A DNA stretch of 64,000 nucleotides from Collinsella sp. OM04-5 (GCF_003439125.1 NZ_QSUU01000013.1:1-64000), one strand, 5' to 3'. Counted from the stretch's first letter, positions 16,844 through 24,984 are shown. Numbers and translations are program-made. The notes: generated by a model from the sequence alone, not told the origin.

Positions 16844-17608
16844 ATGATAGGGATCGGGATCGATATCGGGTCTACGGCGGCTAAGGCTGCTGTGGTCGAC
16901 GGGGAGGGTTCGGTGGCGTGGACGTGCGTGCAGCCAACCGGGTTCTCCTCGGTCGATGCTTCCGAACGGCTGCGCGAGGCGCTGGCAGCTGCCGGCTACG
17001 ACGTGACGGCCGACGATGCTCGCGTGGTCGCGACCGGCTACGGCCGTGTCGCCGTGCCCTATGCGCGCAAGGTCGTGACCGAGATTACCTGCCACGGTAC
17101 CGGTGCCGTGCGCCTGTTTGGTGACCATGGCACCGTGATCGATGTGGGTGGCCAGGACACCAAGGTCATCCAGCTTAAAGGCGGCCGCGTGGCCAAATTT
17201 GCCATGAACGACAAGTGCGCTGCCGGTACGGGGCGCTTTTTGGAGATCATGGCCGACCGCCTAGGCATTTCCCAGCAGCAGATGGCCGACCTGGCGCGTT
17301 CCGGCGAGCCTACCAAGATCAGCAGCATGTGCACGGTGTTTGCCGAAAGCGAGGTCATCAGCCTGATCGGTCGCGGTGAGCCGCGCGAGAACATCGCGCG
17401 TGGCGTGATCGACAGCGTGGTCTCCCGCGTGGCGACCATGGCCGGGCAAGCGGCGGGCGCTCCGTACTATCTGACCGGCGGTCTGTGCGAGAACGCCTTC
17501 GTGGTGGAGCGGTTGGGCGAGCTACTGGGGTCGCCGGTGACCACCTCGCCCCAGGCTCGCTTTGCCGGTGCCATCGGCGCGGCGATTCGCGCACAGGCGC
17601 TCAATTAA
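16844..17608 (+). CDS. Activator ATPase for the double-cubane/dehydratase proteins (BadF/HgdC/YjiL family)
   Basis: This 254-residue protein has the acetate/sugar-kinase fold ATPase motifs: GIDIGSTAAKAAVVDG at residues 4-19 and VIDVGGQDTKVIQ near 96. NDKCAAGTGRFLE and SSMCTVFAESE supply the two cysteines that hold one [4Fe-4S] cluster between the two subunits of an HgdC-type dimer. Such activators use ATP to inject low-potential electrons into the partner dehydratase. Its position directly after two partner genes supports this. It is the only activator gene in the window. Confidence 0.87.
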   Translation: MIGIGIDIGSTAAKAAVVDGEGSVAWTCVQPTGFSSVDASERLREALAAAGYDVTADDARVVATGYGRVAVPYARKVVTEITCHGTGAVRLFGDHGTVIDVGGQDTKVIQLKGGRVAKFAMNDKCAAGTGRFLEIMADRLGISQQQMADLARSGEPTKISSMCTVFAESEVISLIGRGEPRENIARGVIDSVVSRVATMAGQAAGAPYYLTGGLCENAFVVERLGELLGSPVTTSPQARFAGAIGAAIRAQALN

Positions 17609-17678
17609 TGCATCCGCCGCAGGCTCGCATTCATGCGTATACTGGGAGAAAATGATTGACCGAAGAGAGGAGGTATCG

Positions 17679-18728
17679 ATGGCTGACGATCAGATTAAGC
17701 TCACGTCTATGACTGCCGCGAGCGGTTGAGCCGCTAAGTTGGCTCCCGGAGCCCTCGCCCAGGTCCTGGGCGACTTACCCAATGTGCATAACGACAACTT
17801 GCTCGTGGGGTTCGATACCTCCGACGACGCGAGCGTCTTCCGCGTAGGGGAGAACCTGGGGCTCGTGCAGTCCATCGACTTCTTCCCGCCGATGGTCGAC
17901 GACCCGTTTCTGTTTGGCCAGATTGCCGCGGCCAACTCGCTGTCGGATATCTACGCCATGGGCGGGCGGCCGAGCCATGCCATGAACCTGCTGTGCATTC
18001 CCAGTTGCCTGGGCGTCGAGGTCGCAGGTCAGATTCTGGCGGGCGGCGCCGACAAGTGCGTCGAGGCGGGTTGCTCCATCGCGGGCGGCCACACCATCAA
18101 CGACGACGAGCCCAAGTACGGTCTGTCCGTGAGCGGCTTTGTCGCGCTCGACCGCATGCTCGCCAACAGCGGCGCGCGCGTGGGCGATGCGTTGCTGCTG
18201 ACCAAGGCGGTCGGCTCGGGCATCATTACCACGGCCATTAAGGGCGAGCTTATCGAGCAGGACGAGGCCGCAGCCATGTTTGACTCGATGTGCACCCTCA
18301 ACGAGGCGCCGATTCGTCTGGCCGAGGGGCTCGAACTTCACGGTTGCACCGACATTACGGGCTTTGGCCTGATCGGGCATGCGTGCGAGATGGCCGAGGG
18401 CTCGGGCGTGCAGATTGAGCTTGCGTCGGGGGCGGTGCCGCTCTTTGACCAGGTGCTCGACATGGCGCGTCTGGGCATTATCCCCGCGGGCTCCTACCGC
18501 AACCAGGACTTCTTTGGCCCGCGCGTGACGGCCGACGAGGACCTTGAGCCGGGCATGTTGGATGCGCTGTACGATCCACAGACTTCAGGCGGTTTGCTTA
18601 TTGCGGCGCCCGCGGCGGATGTGGATGAGCTTGCGCGCCGTTTATATGCCGAGGGGCGCGTTGCCGCCACAATCGGCCGCGTGTGCGAGCCGGTGCCGGG
18701 CGGTCCTGCTGTTCGCGTTGTGCATTAA
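17679..18728 (+). CDS. selD: Selenophosphate synthase, selenocysteine-containing (UGA at codon 17)
   Basis: SelD makes selenophosphate from selenide and ATP. A TGA at 17727-17729 interrupts the frame at codon 17, exactly where other SelDs have the catalytic Cys or Sec; the peptide reads TAASG-U-AAKLAPG, with the essential lysine at 20. The frame after TGA continues for the full family, including GGHTINDDEPKYG and TDITGFGLIGH. The ATG at 17679 follows GAGGAGG. CGCCCAGG/CCTGGGCG at 17756-17772 and a smaller hairpin at 17741-17753 lie after the UGA and could form the SECIS. It is 349 residues including Sec. Confidence 0.93.
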
Positions 18729-18744
18729 AGAAAAACGTTTATGC

Positions 18745-18774
18745 GGCCGTCCGTTGTTCTGGACGGCCCCTTTT
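18745..18774 (+). terminator. Hairpin between selD and yedF
   Basis: GGCCGTCC pairs with GGACGGCC, followed by CCTTTT. The run of T leads straight into the yedF ribosome site, so it may only attenuate. Confidence 0.65.
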
Positions 18775-18788
18775 GAAAGGAATTTGCT

Positions 18789-19415
18789 ATGTCTACCAAA
18801 ATTGAAGTCAATGCCATGGGCGATGCCTGCCCGCTGCCCGTCGTCAAGACGCTCAAAGCCCTGAAGCAGCTCGATGGCGAGGGTGCCGTGGTGACCTCGG
18901 TCGACAACGAGACCGCTGTCAAGAACATCTCCAAGATGGCACAGGAGAAGGGCTGCACGGCCTCGGTCGAGAAGGTTTCTGACGCCGAGTGGCACGTGAC
19001 CGTGGCGACTTCTGGCGCCGTTGCCGTGGCCAATCCCGAGCAGGATGGCGCTGCCTTCTGCGACGCCAACGCCGGCAAGGGCAAGCTCATCATTTCCGTC
19101 TACACCGACTGCATGGGCCGTGGCGACGACGAGCTGGGCCACAAGCTCATGAAGGCCTTCATCTTTGCCGTGACGCAGCAGGAGGAGCTGCCCGCGACTA
19201 TGCTGTTCTACAACGGTGGTGCCAAGCTCACCGTAGAGGGTTCTCCGGTGCTCGACGACCTGAAGGGCCTGGCCGAGCAGGGTGTCGAGATTCTCACCTG
19301 CGGTACCTGCCTCGACCACTATGGCATTAAAGACCAGCTCGCGGTGGGCGAGGTCACCAACATGTACGTGATCGTGGAGAAGATGGAGCAGGCCGTGCGC
19401 GTTGTGCGCCCGTAG
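18789..19415 (+). CDS. yedF: Selenium metabolism protein YedF (TusA-like plus DsrE-like)
   Basis: This 208-residue protein has an N-terminal TusA/SirA-like domain with the sulfur-carrier Cys14 in GDACPLPVVKTLKAL, and a C-terminal DsrE-like domain containing CTAS- and TCGTCLDHYG-type cysteines. YedF occurs with SelD in genomes using selenium-dependent molybdenum hydroxylases, and is thought to carry selenium or sulfur as a persulfide or perselenide. Here selD precedes it and a cysteine desulfurase follows. The ribosome site AAAGGA lies just upstream. The exact chemistry is not established. Confidence 0.88.
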   Translation: MSTKIEVNAMGDACPLPVVKTLKALKQLDGEGAVVTSVDNETAVKNISKMAQEKGCTASVEKVSDAEWHVTVATSGAVAVANPEQDGAAFCDANAGKGKLIISVYTDCMGRGDDELGHKLMKAFIFAVTQQEELPATMLFYNGGAKLTVEGSPVLDDLKGLAEQGVEILTCGTCLDHYGIKDQLAVGEVTNMYVIVEKMEQAVRVVRP

Positions 19416-19434
19416 CGTATTGGTTGGAGTTGCC

Positions 19435-19686
19435 ATGAGGGAGAAGCGCCCGGCGCTTGTCATCACGTTTCCCACCACGGCGGCCGCCATGGGCTGCGAG
19501 TCCCTGTGCATCGAGCGCGGCCTTCCCGGGCGAACGATTCCCGTACCCGGGGAGGTCGCTGCCGGCTGCGGTCTGGCGTGGAAGGCGTTGCCTGCCGATG
19601 AGGAACTGCTGCGCGGCGAGCTTGCCGCAGCGGGCATTCCCACCGAGGGCTATACCGTGATTGATATGTGGGAGGTCGTGCGATGA
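19435..19686 (+). CDS. DUF3343 protein of the selenium cluster
   Basis: This 83-residue protein belongs to DUF3343, small proteins found near YedF and Se-related cysteine desulfurases. The hallmarks are GCESLCIERGLPGRTIPVPG and the pair AGCGLAWK; cysteines at three conserved positions could bind sulfur or selenium. It overlaps the next gene's ATG by four bases (ATGA), so the two are coupled. A longer DUF3343 relative lies at 47360. It may be a carrier or chaperone for the desulfurase; function unproven. Confidence 0.75.
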   Translation: MREKRPALVITFPTTAAAMGCESLCIERGLPGRTIPVPGEVAAGCGLAWKALPADEELLRGELAAAGIPTEGYTVIDMWEVVR

Positions 19687-20822
19687 TCTACCTGGATAAC
19701 GCGGCGACGACCATGCACAAGCCGCAGGCGGTCATCGATGCCGTGACGCAGGCGATGTGCTCGCTCGGCAATGCCGGGCGCGGTGCCACGTCGGGTGCGC
19801 TCGATGCGGCGCGTACCATCCACGGCTGCCGCGCCAAGCTTGCGCGCCTTTTGGGTTGCCCGAGGGCGGACCATGTGTGCTTTACGCCCAACTCCACCGC
19901 GGCGCTCAACACCGTCATCAATGGTGTGGTGCGCCCCGGCGACCGCGTGGTCACGACGGTGCTCGAGCACAACTCCGTGCTGCGTCCGCTCAACCGCCTG
20001 GCGGTAGAGCAGGACGTGACCGTTGAGCATGCGGGCTGCGACGCGAACGGCGTGCTCGACTATGACGAGCTCGAGCGGTTGATCACGCCGGGCACACGTG
20101 TCGTGGTGGTGACGCACGCCTCCAATGTGACCGGCAACTCGGTCGACATTGCACGCGTAGCCGCCATGGCCCATGCGGCCGGTGCGCTCGTGATCGTCGA
20201 TGCCTCGCAGTCTGCCGGCACGGCGCATATCGATATGCAAGCCATGGGGCTCGACGTGGTGTGCTTTACCGGCCACAAGGGGCTCATGGGTCCGCAGGGG
20301 ACCGGCGGGCTGGCCGTGGCAGAGGGTATTGACGTGGCTCCGTGGGCCATGGGCGGCACCGGTGTACACAGCTTCGATGAGCTGCAGCCATTGGGGTGGC
20401 CCACACGCCTAGAGGCCGGTACGCTCAACGGACATGGCATCGCGGGCCTTTCCGCTGGTCTCGACTTTATCGAGGCCCAGGGTGGGGTCGAGGCGATTGC
20501 GGCGCGTGAGCGCGCGCTTGCTGAACGCTTCCTTGCCGGTGTGCGCGAAATACCCGGCATTGCGCTCTACGGTGCGTTTGACCAGCCCGTGCACTCGGCG
20601 ATTGTGTCGCTCAACGTAGGCGATATCGACTCTGCCGAGATCTCGGACGCGCTCATGCAAGGGTGGGGGATTGCGACGCGCCCCGGCGCCCATTGCGCTC
20701 CGCTCATGCACCGTGCGCTAGGGACCGAGCGTCAGGGTGTCGTTCGCTTCTCGTTTGGGTATTTCAACACGGACGAGGAAGTCGACACCGCGATTGACGC
20801 TTTGCGCGATTTAGCCTGCTAG
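19683..20822 (+). CDS. Cysteine desulfurase-family protein of the selenium cluster
   Basis: This 379-residue fold-type I PLP enzyme matches the cysteine desulfurase/selenocysteine lyase family found with selenium-dependent molybdenum hydroxylases (EF2568-like). The PLP lysine is K199 in TGHKGLMGPQGTGG, and the catalytic cysteine is C338 in RPGAHCAPLMH. It likely mobilises sulfur or selenium from Cys or Sec to YedF or DUF3343 partners. Its start overlaps the DUF3343 stop. A terminator follows, so the selD-yedF-DUF3343-desulfurase group is a closed unit. Confidence 0.88.
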   Translation: MIYLDNAATTMHKPQAVIDAVTQAMCSLGNAGRGATSGALDAARTIHGCRAKLARLLGCPRADHVCFTPNSTAALNTVINGVVRPGDRVVTTVLEHNSVLRPLNRLAVEQDVTVEHAGCDANGVLDYDELERLITPGTRVVVVTHASNVTGNSVDIARVAAMAHAAGALVIVDASQSAGTAHIDMQAMGLDVVCFTGHKGLMGPQGTGGLAVAEGIDVAPWAMGGTGVHSFDELQPLGWPTRLEAGTLNGHGIAGLSAGLDFIEAQGGVEAIAARERALAERFLAGVREIPGIALYGAFDQPVHSAIVSLNVGDIDSAEISDALMQGWGIATRPGAHCAPLMHRALGTERQGVVRFSFGYFNTDEEVDTAIDALRDLAC

Positions 20823-20837
20823 AGCGTATATACTTGC

Positions 20838-20867
20838 GGGACGGGTCTTATGCCCGTCCTGTTTTTG
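20838..20867 (+). terminator. Terminator of the selenium cluster
   Basis: GGACGGG pairs with CCCGTCC and runs into GTTTTTG. Confidence 0.8.
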
Positions 20868-20889
20868 TTTCGATTCGAAAGGTGCTCTT

Positions 20890-22248
20890 ATGGCCTCATC
20901 CGCCTCGCGTGGTCTACGCTCCGACCATGTCGTTACCGTCGGCATCGCCCTGTTCTCGATGCTCTTTGGCGCCGGCAACCTCATTATTCCGCCGCTGCTG
21001 GCGCTGCAGGCAGGTTCTGCCACGCCGGTCGCCATGCTCGGCTTTCTGATTGCAGCCATCGGCCTGCCCGTCATGGGCTTTATCGCCGTCGCGCTCGCCG
21101 GCACGGCCCGCGAGCTGGCCGGGCGCGTGCACCCCAAGTTTGGTGAGTTCTTTGTCGCGGCTGTGTATCTGGCCATCGGTCCGTGCCTGGCCATTCCGCG
21201 CACGAGCTCCACGGCGTTCGAAATGCTGGTGCCGCTGCTACCCGAGGGTGTTTCGCTCGGCACGGCACGTCTGGTGTTTGCCATCGGGTTCTTCGTCGTC
21301 GCGTTTGCGCTCACGCTGCGTCCGGGCGTCATCACGCGCGTGCTCGGTCGCATTACGGGCCCCGCGCTTATCGCGCTCATCGTGCTGGTTGTGGGTGCTG
21401 CCGTGATCTCGCCGCTGGGACCGGCCGCCGCGCCTCAGGCTCCCTACGATGCGGGCGCTGCCGTGCAAGGCTTTTTGACCGGCTATCAGACCATGGACCT
21501 GCTCGCGTCGCTCGCCTTCGGCATTATCATCGCCGAGACCATCCACGAGCTGGGTGTTACCGATGACAAGCGCGTGGCCTTCGAGATTTCGCGTTCCGGT
21601 GTGATCGCCGGCGTGCTCATGGCCGTCATCTACTGCGGCCTGGCGCTTGCCGGCATGCAGCTCGGCACGGTTATGCCCGATGCTACCAACGGCGCCGCCA
21701 TCCTCGCCCGTTCGGCCTCTATGCACTTTGGTCTTGTCGGCACGGTCGTGGTCTTTGCGATCTTTTTCCTTGCCTGCATGAACGTGTGCATCGGCCTCAT
21801 CAGCTGCTGCTCGCGTTACTTCTGCGAGACGTATGTGGTTAAAGGGGGAGCGGAGGCTTCCGAGGAGGCTATGCGCCGTCCCTTTGCGATTCTCGCCTTT
21901 GTGTTCGCGGCGTTTTCGTGCGTGCTCTCCAACGTGGGCCTCGACATGATCCTCATGTTCTCGGTGCCCATGCTCAACGCCTTGTATCCCGTTGCCATCG
22001 TGCTGGTACTGATGGGCCTGGTGCACGGTTTTTGCGATGCGCATCCGCAGGTGTGGGTTTGGGTCGGCGGCGTTGTCGCGGTGCAGAGCGTAATCACTTC
22101 GGTCCGCGATGCGTTCTTTGCTGGCGCGTGGCTGCCGTTCGATGCGCTGCCGTTGGCGGATATCGGTGCCGCGTGGGCGCCGGTTGCTGTGGCGGCGTTT
22201 GTGATCGGTTTGGTTCATAGCCAGTTTGTCGCACATTCGAGGAGCTAG
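20890..22248 (+). CDS. brnQ: Branched-chain amino acid carrier BrnQ (LIVCS family)
   Basis: This 452-residue protein has about twelve hydrophobic segments. SMLFGAGNLIIPP near the N-terminus and SRYFCETYV in the C-terminal half are typical of BrnQ carriers, which take up Leu, Ile and Val with Na+ or H+. The GAAAGG upstream agrees with the ATG at 20890. It is monocistronic and sits between a terminator and the tRNA promoter. Confidence 0.9.
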   Translation: MASSASRGLRSDHVVTVGIALFSMLFGAGNLIIPPLLALQAGSATPVAMLGFLIAAIGLPVMGFIAVALAGTARELAGRVHPKFGEFFVAAVYLAIGPCLAIPRTSSTAFEMLVPLLPEGVSLGTARLVFAIGFFVVAFALTLRPGVITRVLGRITGPALIALIVLVVGAAVISPLGPAAAPQAPYDAGAAVQGFLTGYQTMDLLASLAFGIIIAETIHELGVTDDKRVAFEISRSGVIAGVLMAVIYCGLALAGMQLGTVMPDATNGAAILARSASMHFGLVGTVVVFAIFFLACMNVCIGLISCCSRYFCETYVVKGGAEASEEAMRRPFAILAFVFAAFSCVLSNVGLDMILMFSVPMLNALYPVAIVLVLMGLVHGFCDAHPQVWVWVGGVVAVQSVITSVRDAFFAGAWLPFDALPLADIGAAWAPVAVAAFVIGLVHSQFVAHSRS

Positions 22249-22259
22249 AATATCGCCGC

Positions 22260-22288
22260 TTGCACAGGCGGGGAGTCTCCCCTATAAT
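22260..22288 (+). promoter_or_regulatory. Promoter of the tRNA-Pro/tRNA-Gly unit
   Basis: TTGCAC at 22260-22265 and a perfect TATAAT at 22283-22288 are 17 bases apart, 50 bases before tRNA-Pro. Confidence 0.75.
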
Positions 22289-22339
22289 TTCCTTCGCTTT
22301 GGGACACGCAAGGTTTATGCCTTAGCTGCTCAACACCTT

Positions 22340-22416
22340 CGGGACGTGGCGCAGTTTGGTAGCGCGCCTGCTTTGGGAGCAGGATGTCGCAGGTTCAAAT
22401 CCTGTCGTCCCGACCA
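22340..22416 (+). tRNA. tRNA-Pro (TGG)
   Basis: A 77-base cloverleaf with acceptor CGGGACG/CGTCCCG, anticodon loop TTTGGGA (anticodon TGG, proline) and an encoded 3' CCA. AGGTTCAAATCCT forms the T arm. Confidence 0.96.
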
Positions 22417-22422
22417 TATCTT

Positions 22423-22496
22423 GCGGGCGTAGTTCAATGGTAGAACCCCAGCCTTCCAAGCTGATGACGCGGGTTCGATTCCCGTCGCCCGCTCCA
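22423..22496 (+). tRNA. tRNA-Gly (TCC)
   Basis: A 74-base cloverleaf with acceptor GCGGGCG/CGCCCGC, anticodon loop CTTCCAA (anticodon TCC, glycine) and an encoded CCA. It lies six bases after tRNA-Pro in the same transcript. Confidence 0.96.
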
Positions 22497-22507
22497 TAAG
22501 ATAGATG

Positions 22508-22545
22508 AATGGCTCTGATTCCTTTTGGAACCAGAGCCATTTTCA
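22508..22545 (+). terminator. Terminator of the tRNA unit
   Basis: ATGGCTCTG pairs with CAGAGCCAT followed by TTTTC, twelve bases after tRNA-Gly. Confidence 0.8.
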
Positions 22546-22576
22546 TATACATGCCGGGGACCCGACATCCCCTCCT

Positions 22577-22644
22577 AAGTTGCGGTGAAATATGGACTGT
22601 TTTTTGGCTTATTTGGCCCATGTAGTCCGTATTTCACCGCAACT
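22577..22644. repeat. Intergenic hairpin repeat family, copy B
   Basis: The family arm AAGTTGCGGTGAAATA continues as TGGACT; the opposite arm has AGTCCG, giving a T-G wobble at one position. The flank CATCCCCTCCT at 22566-22576 recurs, inverted, outside copy C. Confidence 0.88.
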
Positions 22645-22808
22645 ATTTGTAAGGTTGGATTTTGATGCCGTTGGGAGGGTCGTAGTGACCGTCTACCGAG
22701 AGTGGAAATATTTTCTGAAGCCCTGACCTGCGGCGTCAAGCTTTTGGCCAGCTTTTGGCAAGGCCTGCGGACAGAAGCATGCGATAGCGTAATGGTATTC
22801 TCTCCGCC

Positions 22809-23828
22809 GTGATGGTTATGGGGTTGGCCATGCTCGATAAAGGCAAACATTTTCCTCAGTCATATGCAAGGATGCTATTCTCGGTCCTTGGAATTCATCA
22901 AGATGGACAGCTGCTTATAACAATTGATCCTTGGGATGAACGCCGTGCGCGCGAGCTTATGCAGGAAGAGCTCATGCTTCGTCTTTACAACCATGTGTAT
23001 GCGGATCCGGTCTATTGGAATAATCTTGGGGTTGAAGATCGCATCTTTCAGTTGGCATCCGCTATTGCGGTCGTTGAACCGGATGCTGTGTTTTGCGGAT
23101 CGACGGCAGCGCTGCTCTACGGCATCGGCTCGGCGTATACGCTTCTGGATAAAGTGCAAGTGCTGCTGCCACGGTCTACAAGGCGCGATACATATGAGTT
23201 CGTTGAGTATCGTCGATGGCGCCCGGGCGAGGTATGGCGGCTCGGCCCGTTTACGCTGACAGACCCCTATCGGACGGTGGTCGATATTGCCCGCACGAGT
23301 GCATTTCGGTATGCGCTTGGTTACGTCGATGGATTGGCTCGTGAGTATGATGTCGACCGCGAGGAGCTGCGCGCGTATGCGCAGGCCAATTGCCGCGGTT
23401 TGCATGGCATTGCGCGTGCGTTTGACGTGTTCGAGTATATGGACGGAAGGTCGGATAACGGGGGAGAGTCCGAGGCGCGAGCGGCAATGATCCTTGCTGG
23501 AGTCGTTGCGCCTGAGCTTCAGGTTGAGATTGCTCGACCAGGAAATGCCGGCTATTATCTGGCAGATTATGGTTGGCGGATGCCAGATGGGTCATGGATG
23601 TTGGCAGAGCTTCATGGTTTGGGTAAGTTTGAGGACGAAACTCAAAAAGATTTGGAACATGCTGCGGCAAAAACCTATCGAGCCGCCTTATTGCGCGATG
23701 CGAACTTACGTGCCATGGGTCATAACGTCATTCATTTCAAGCTATCGGACACATATGATGTCGAAGAGTTTGGCGCTATGATGCGCGGCTACAGTATCCC
23801 AACTACAAAGCCTTTTGCGGATTCCTGA
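22809..23828 (+). CDS. AbiEi/DUF559-like protein with possible nuclease domain
   Basis: This 339-residue protein has an N-terminal part resembling AbiEi-type proteins of actinobacteria (CGSTAALLYG, the DPYRTVVDIARTS region near residue 155). The C-terminal 110 residues look like a DUF559/Vsr-like endonuclease fold: ESEARAAMI, then ADYGWRMPDG, AELHGLGKF and ALLRDANLRAMGHNVIHF, which could hold PD-(D/E)XK acidic residues. No partner toxin is adjacent. Its codon use is less GC-biased than its neighbours, and hairpin repeats B and C flank it as inverted repeats. The start is uncertain: ATGs at 22809 and 22830 both lack a clear ribosome site. Confidence 0.6.
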   Translation: MMVMGLAMLDKGKHFPQSYARMLFSVLGIHQDGQLLITIDPWDERRARELMQEELMLRLYNHVYADPVYWNNLGVEDRIFQLASAIAVVEPDAVFCGSTAALLYGIGSAYTLLDKVQVLLPRSTRRDTYEFVEYRRWRPGEVWRLGPFTLTDPYRTVVDIARTSAFRYALGYVDGLAREYDVDREELRAYAQANCRGLHGIARAFDVFEYMDGRSDNGGESEARAAMILAGVVAPELQVEIARPGNAGYYLADYGWRMPDGSWMLAELHGLGKFEDETQKDLEHAAAKTYRAALLRDANLRAMGHNVIHFKLSDTYDVEEFGAMMRGYSIPTTKPFADS

Positions 23829-23861
23829 TAGCAGAGACAACCGACTCCGCCGCCCAACAAT

Positions 23862-23929
23862 AAGTTGCGGTGAAATACGGACTAAAGGCTACTCAGAGAC
23901 ATAAAACAGTCCGTATTTCACCGCAACTT
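23862..23929. repeat. Intergenic hairpin repeat family, copy C
   Basis: A perfect 22-bp inverted repeat: AAGTTGCGGTGAAATA then CGGACT, matched by AGTCCG and the complementary arm. Its outer flank to 23940 mirrors the outer flank of copy B. It ends 14 bases from the PIN gene stop. Confidence 0.88.
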
Positions 23930-23943
23930 AGGAGGGGATGGGG

Positions 23944-24420
23944 TTAGCTGCGGGGGCGGTGGCGGAGCTTGTCGATGGTGGAGTCGGTGCTTCGGCTGCG
24001 GGCTTCGGCGGCGCGGTCGCGGGCGTCGGCAGCGGTTTGACGCTTGCGGCGGTAGTCGATCATGCCTTGGATGATGGGCTTGCCAAAGCTCACGACATCA
24101 TCGTTGTAGATGGCGGTTCGGGCTGCGAGGAGGCAGTCGGTAAAGTCCATATGCGTTTTGCCGAACAGTTTGATGGCAAGGGCGACAACGGTGGGCTCGT
24201 CGACCATGACGTCATCGAGCAGCCTTTTCATGGCCGCAGCAATCTCAACGCGGGGAACCTTATAGACGTCTCGCAGTGTGACCACGACGCGCGTGATGAT
24301 TTCGGGGTAGACGCGAGCGGTGCGCGTGGCGATGACCTTGGCGGCGCGCGGTGAAAGAACTTCGTCGTCGTCAAGCAGGTAGCGCAGGATGACGGTCTCG
24401 TCGATGATGGTGCTACTCAT
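23944..24420 (-). CDS. PIN-domain toxin (VapC-like)
   Basis: This 158-residue protein matches a PIN-domain ribonuclease. IIDETVILRYLLDDDE at the N-terminus holds the first acidic residues, and DFTDCLLAARTAIYNDDVVSFGK provides the later ones. The first motif reads DET where DTN is usual. The last 30 residues are a charged tail. It starts inside the stop region of the antitoxin gene (8-base overlap), the usual arrangement of a toxin-antitoxin pair. The target RNA is unknown. Confidence 0.75.
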   Translation of the reverse strand: MSSTIIDETVILRYLLDDDEVLSPRAAKVIATRTARVYPEIITRVVVTLRDVYKVPRVEIAAAMKRLLDDVMVDEPTVVALAIKLFGKTHMDFTDCLLAARTAIYNDDVVSFGKPIIQGMIDYRRKRQTAADARDRAAEARSRSTDSTIDKLRHRPRS

Positions 24421-24736
24421 GGATATCTACTTCCTCGGGGCCCAAAATCGAATCGTCACTTTCTGTGGCAAGGTATTCAATCCAGGCATTGCGCTCCTCG
24501 GCGCGGCGATTGGGGTCACCATATGCTTTGAGCGATTCATAGGCGGCGGTGCCGTCCTTTGAGCGCACGGCGACCGGCTGAAAGGGGAGTTTGCGCATCA
24601 AAATGCTTTGCGCGACAAATAAACGGACAGCCTCGGCGAGCGATGTGCCCATGGCGTCGTAAAGACGCTCGGCATGCTGCTTGTCTTCCTCGCGAATGCG
24701 CACCTGCAGGATGGCTCTTTTTTGAGTCGATGACAT
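24413..24736 (-). CDS. RelB/DinJ-like antitoxin
   Basis: This 107-residue protein has a ribbon-helix-helix N-terminus of the RelB/DinJ type: RAILQVRIREEDKQHAE, then MGTSLAEAVRLFVAQSI and KLPFQP, the family's conserved LPF. It likely neutralises the PIN protein and represses their shared promoter. The start at 24736 follows AGGGGG; an earlier in-frame ATG at 24802 is possible. RelB-type antitoxins usually pair with RelE/YafQ-type toxins, so the PIN partner is a hybrid combination. Confidence 0.75.
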   Translation of the reverse strand: MSSTQKRAILQVRIREEDKQHAERLYDAMGTSLAEAVRLFVAQSILMRKLPFQPVAVRSKDGTAAYESLKAYGDPNRRAEERNAWIEYLATESDDSILGPEEVDIHE

Positions 24737-24802
24737 CACTGGCCCCCTTAATGAGCGTGCAATATAGTCGGTCAAATGCGGCATGTGCCGATACTTGAGC
24801 AT

Positions 24803-24960
24803 CTTATAACGATTACTTTATTTCGCTCAAGTAAATAACCATTAACACGAATACAAGCGTAGTACATCCAAAATGAGAGCGCGTAAAAATCTCAGAGGTG
24901 TACGCATGTAATACACTCACCTTTATAGCTTCTAGAGAATAATTCCAACCTGCCAAAACC
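24803..24960. other. AT-rich intergenic stretch, no gene seen
   Basis: This region is markedly more AT-rich than the rest of the window. It must hold the promoter of the antitoxin-toxin pair (reading left) and perhaps part of the FHL promoter region (reading right). I see no ORF with a ribosome site and no RNA gene. Confidence 0.5.
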
Positions 24961-24984
24961 CCTGCAATACACCCGTATTGCAGG
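24961..24984 (+). promoter_or_regulatory. Perfect palindrome upstream of the formate hydrogenlyase operon
   Basis: CCTGCAATAC and GTATTGCAGG form a 10-bp perfect inverted repeat with a four-base centre. There is no T tract, so it reads better as a regulator site than a terminator. It lies about 200 bases before the first FHL gene. Confidence 0.45.

Noticed and set aside
17739..18728. A shorter selD start after the UGA
   Set aside because: The ATG at 17679 has a near-consensus ribosome site, and the UGA falls on the conserved catalytic position with Lys20 three codons later.
22560..24000. CRISPR array from the repeated hairpins near 22.6 and 23.9 kb
   Set aside because: Repeats are long inverted structures far apart and not evenly spaced direct repeats; no cas genes are in the window.
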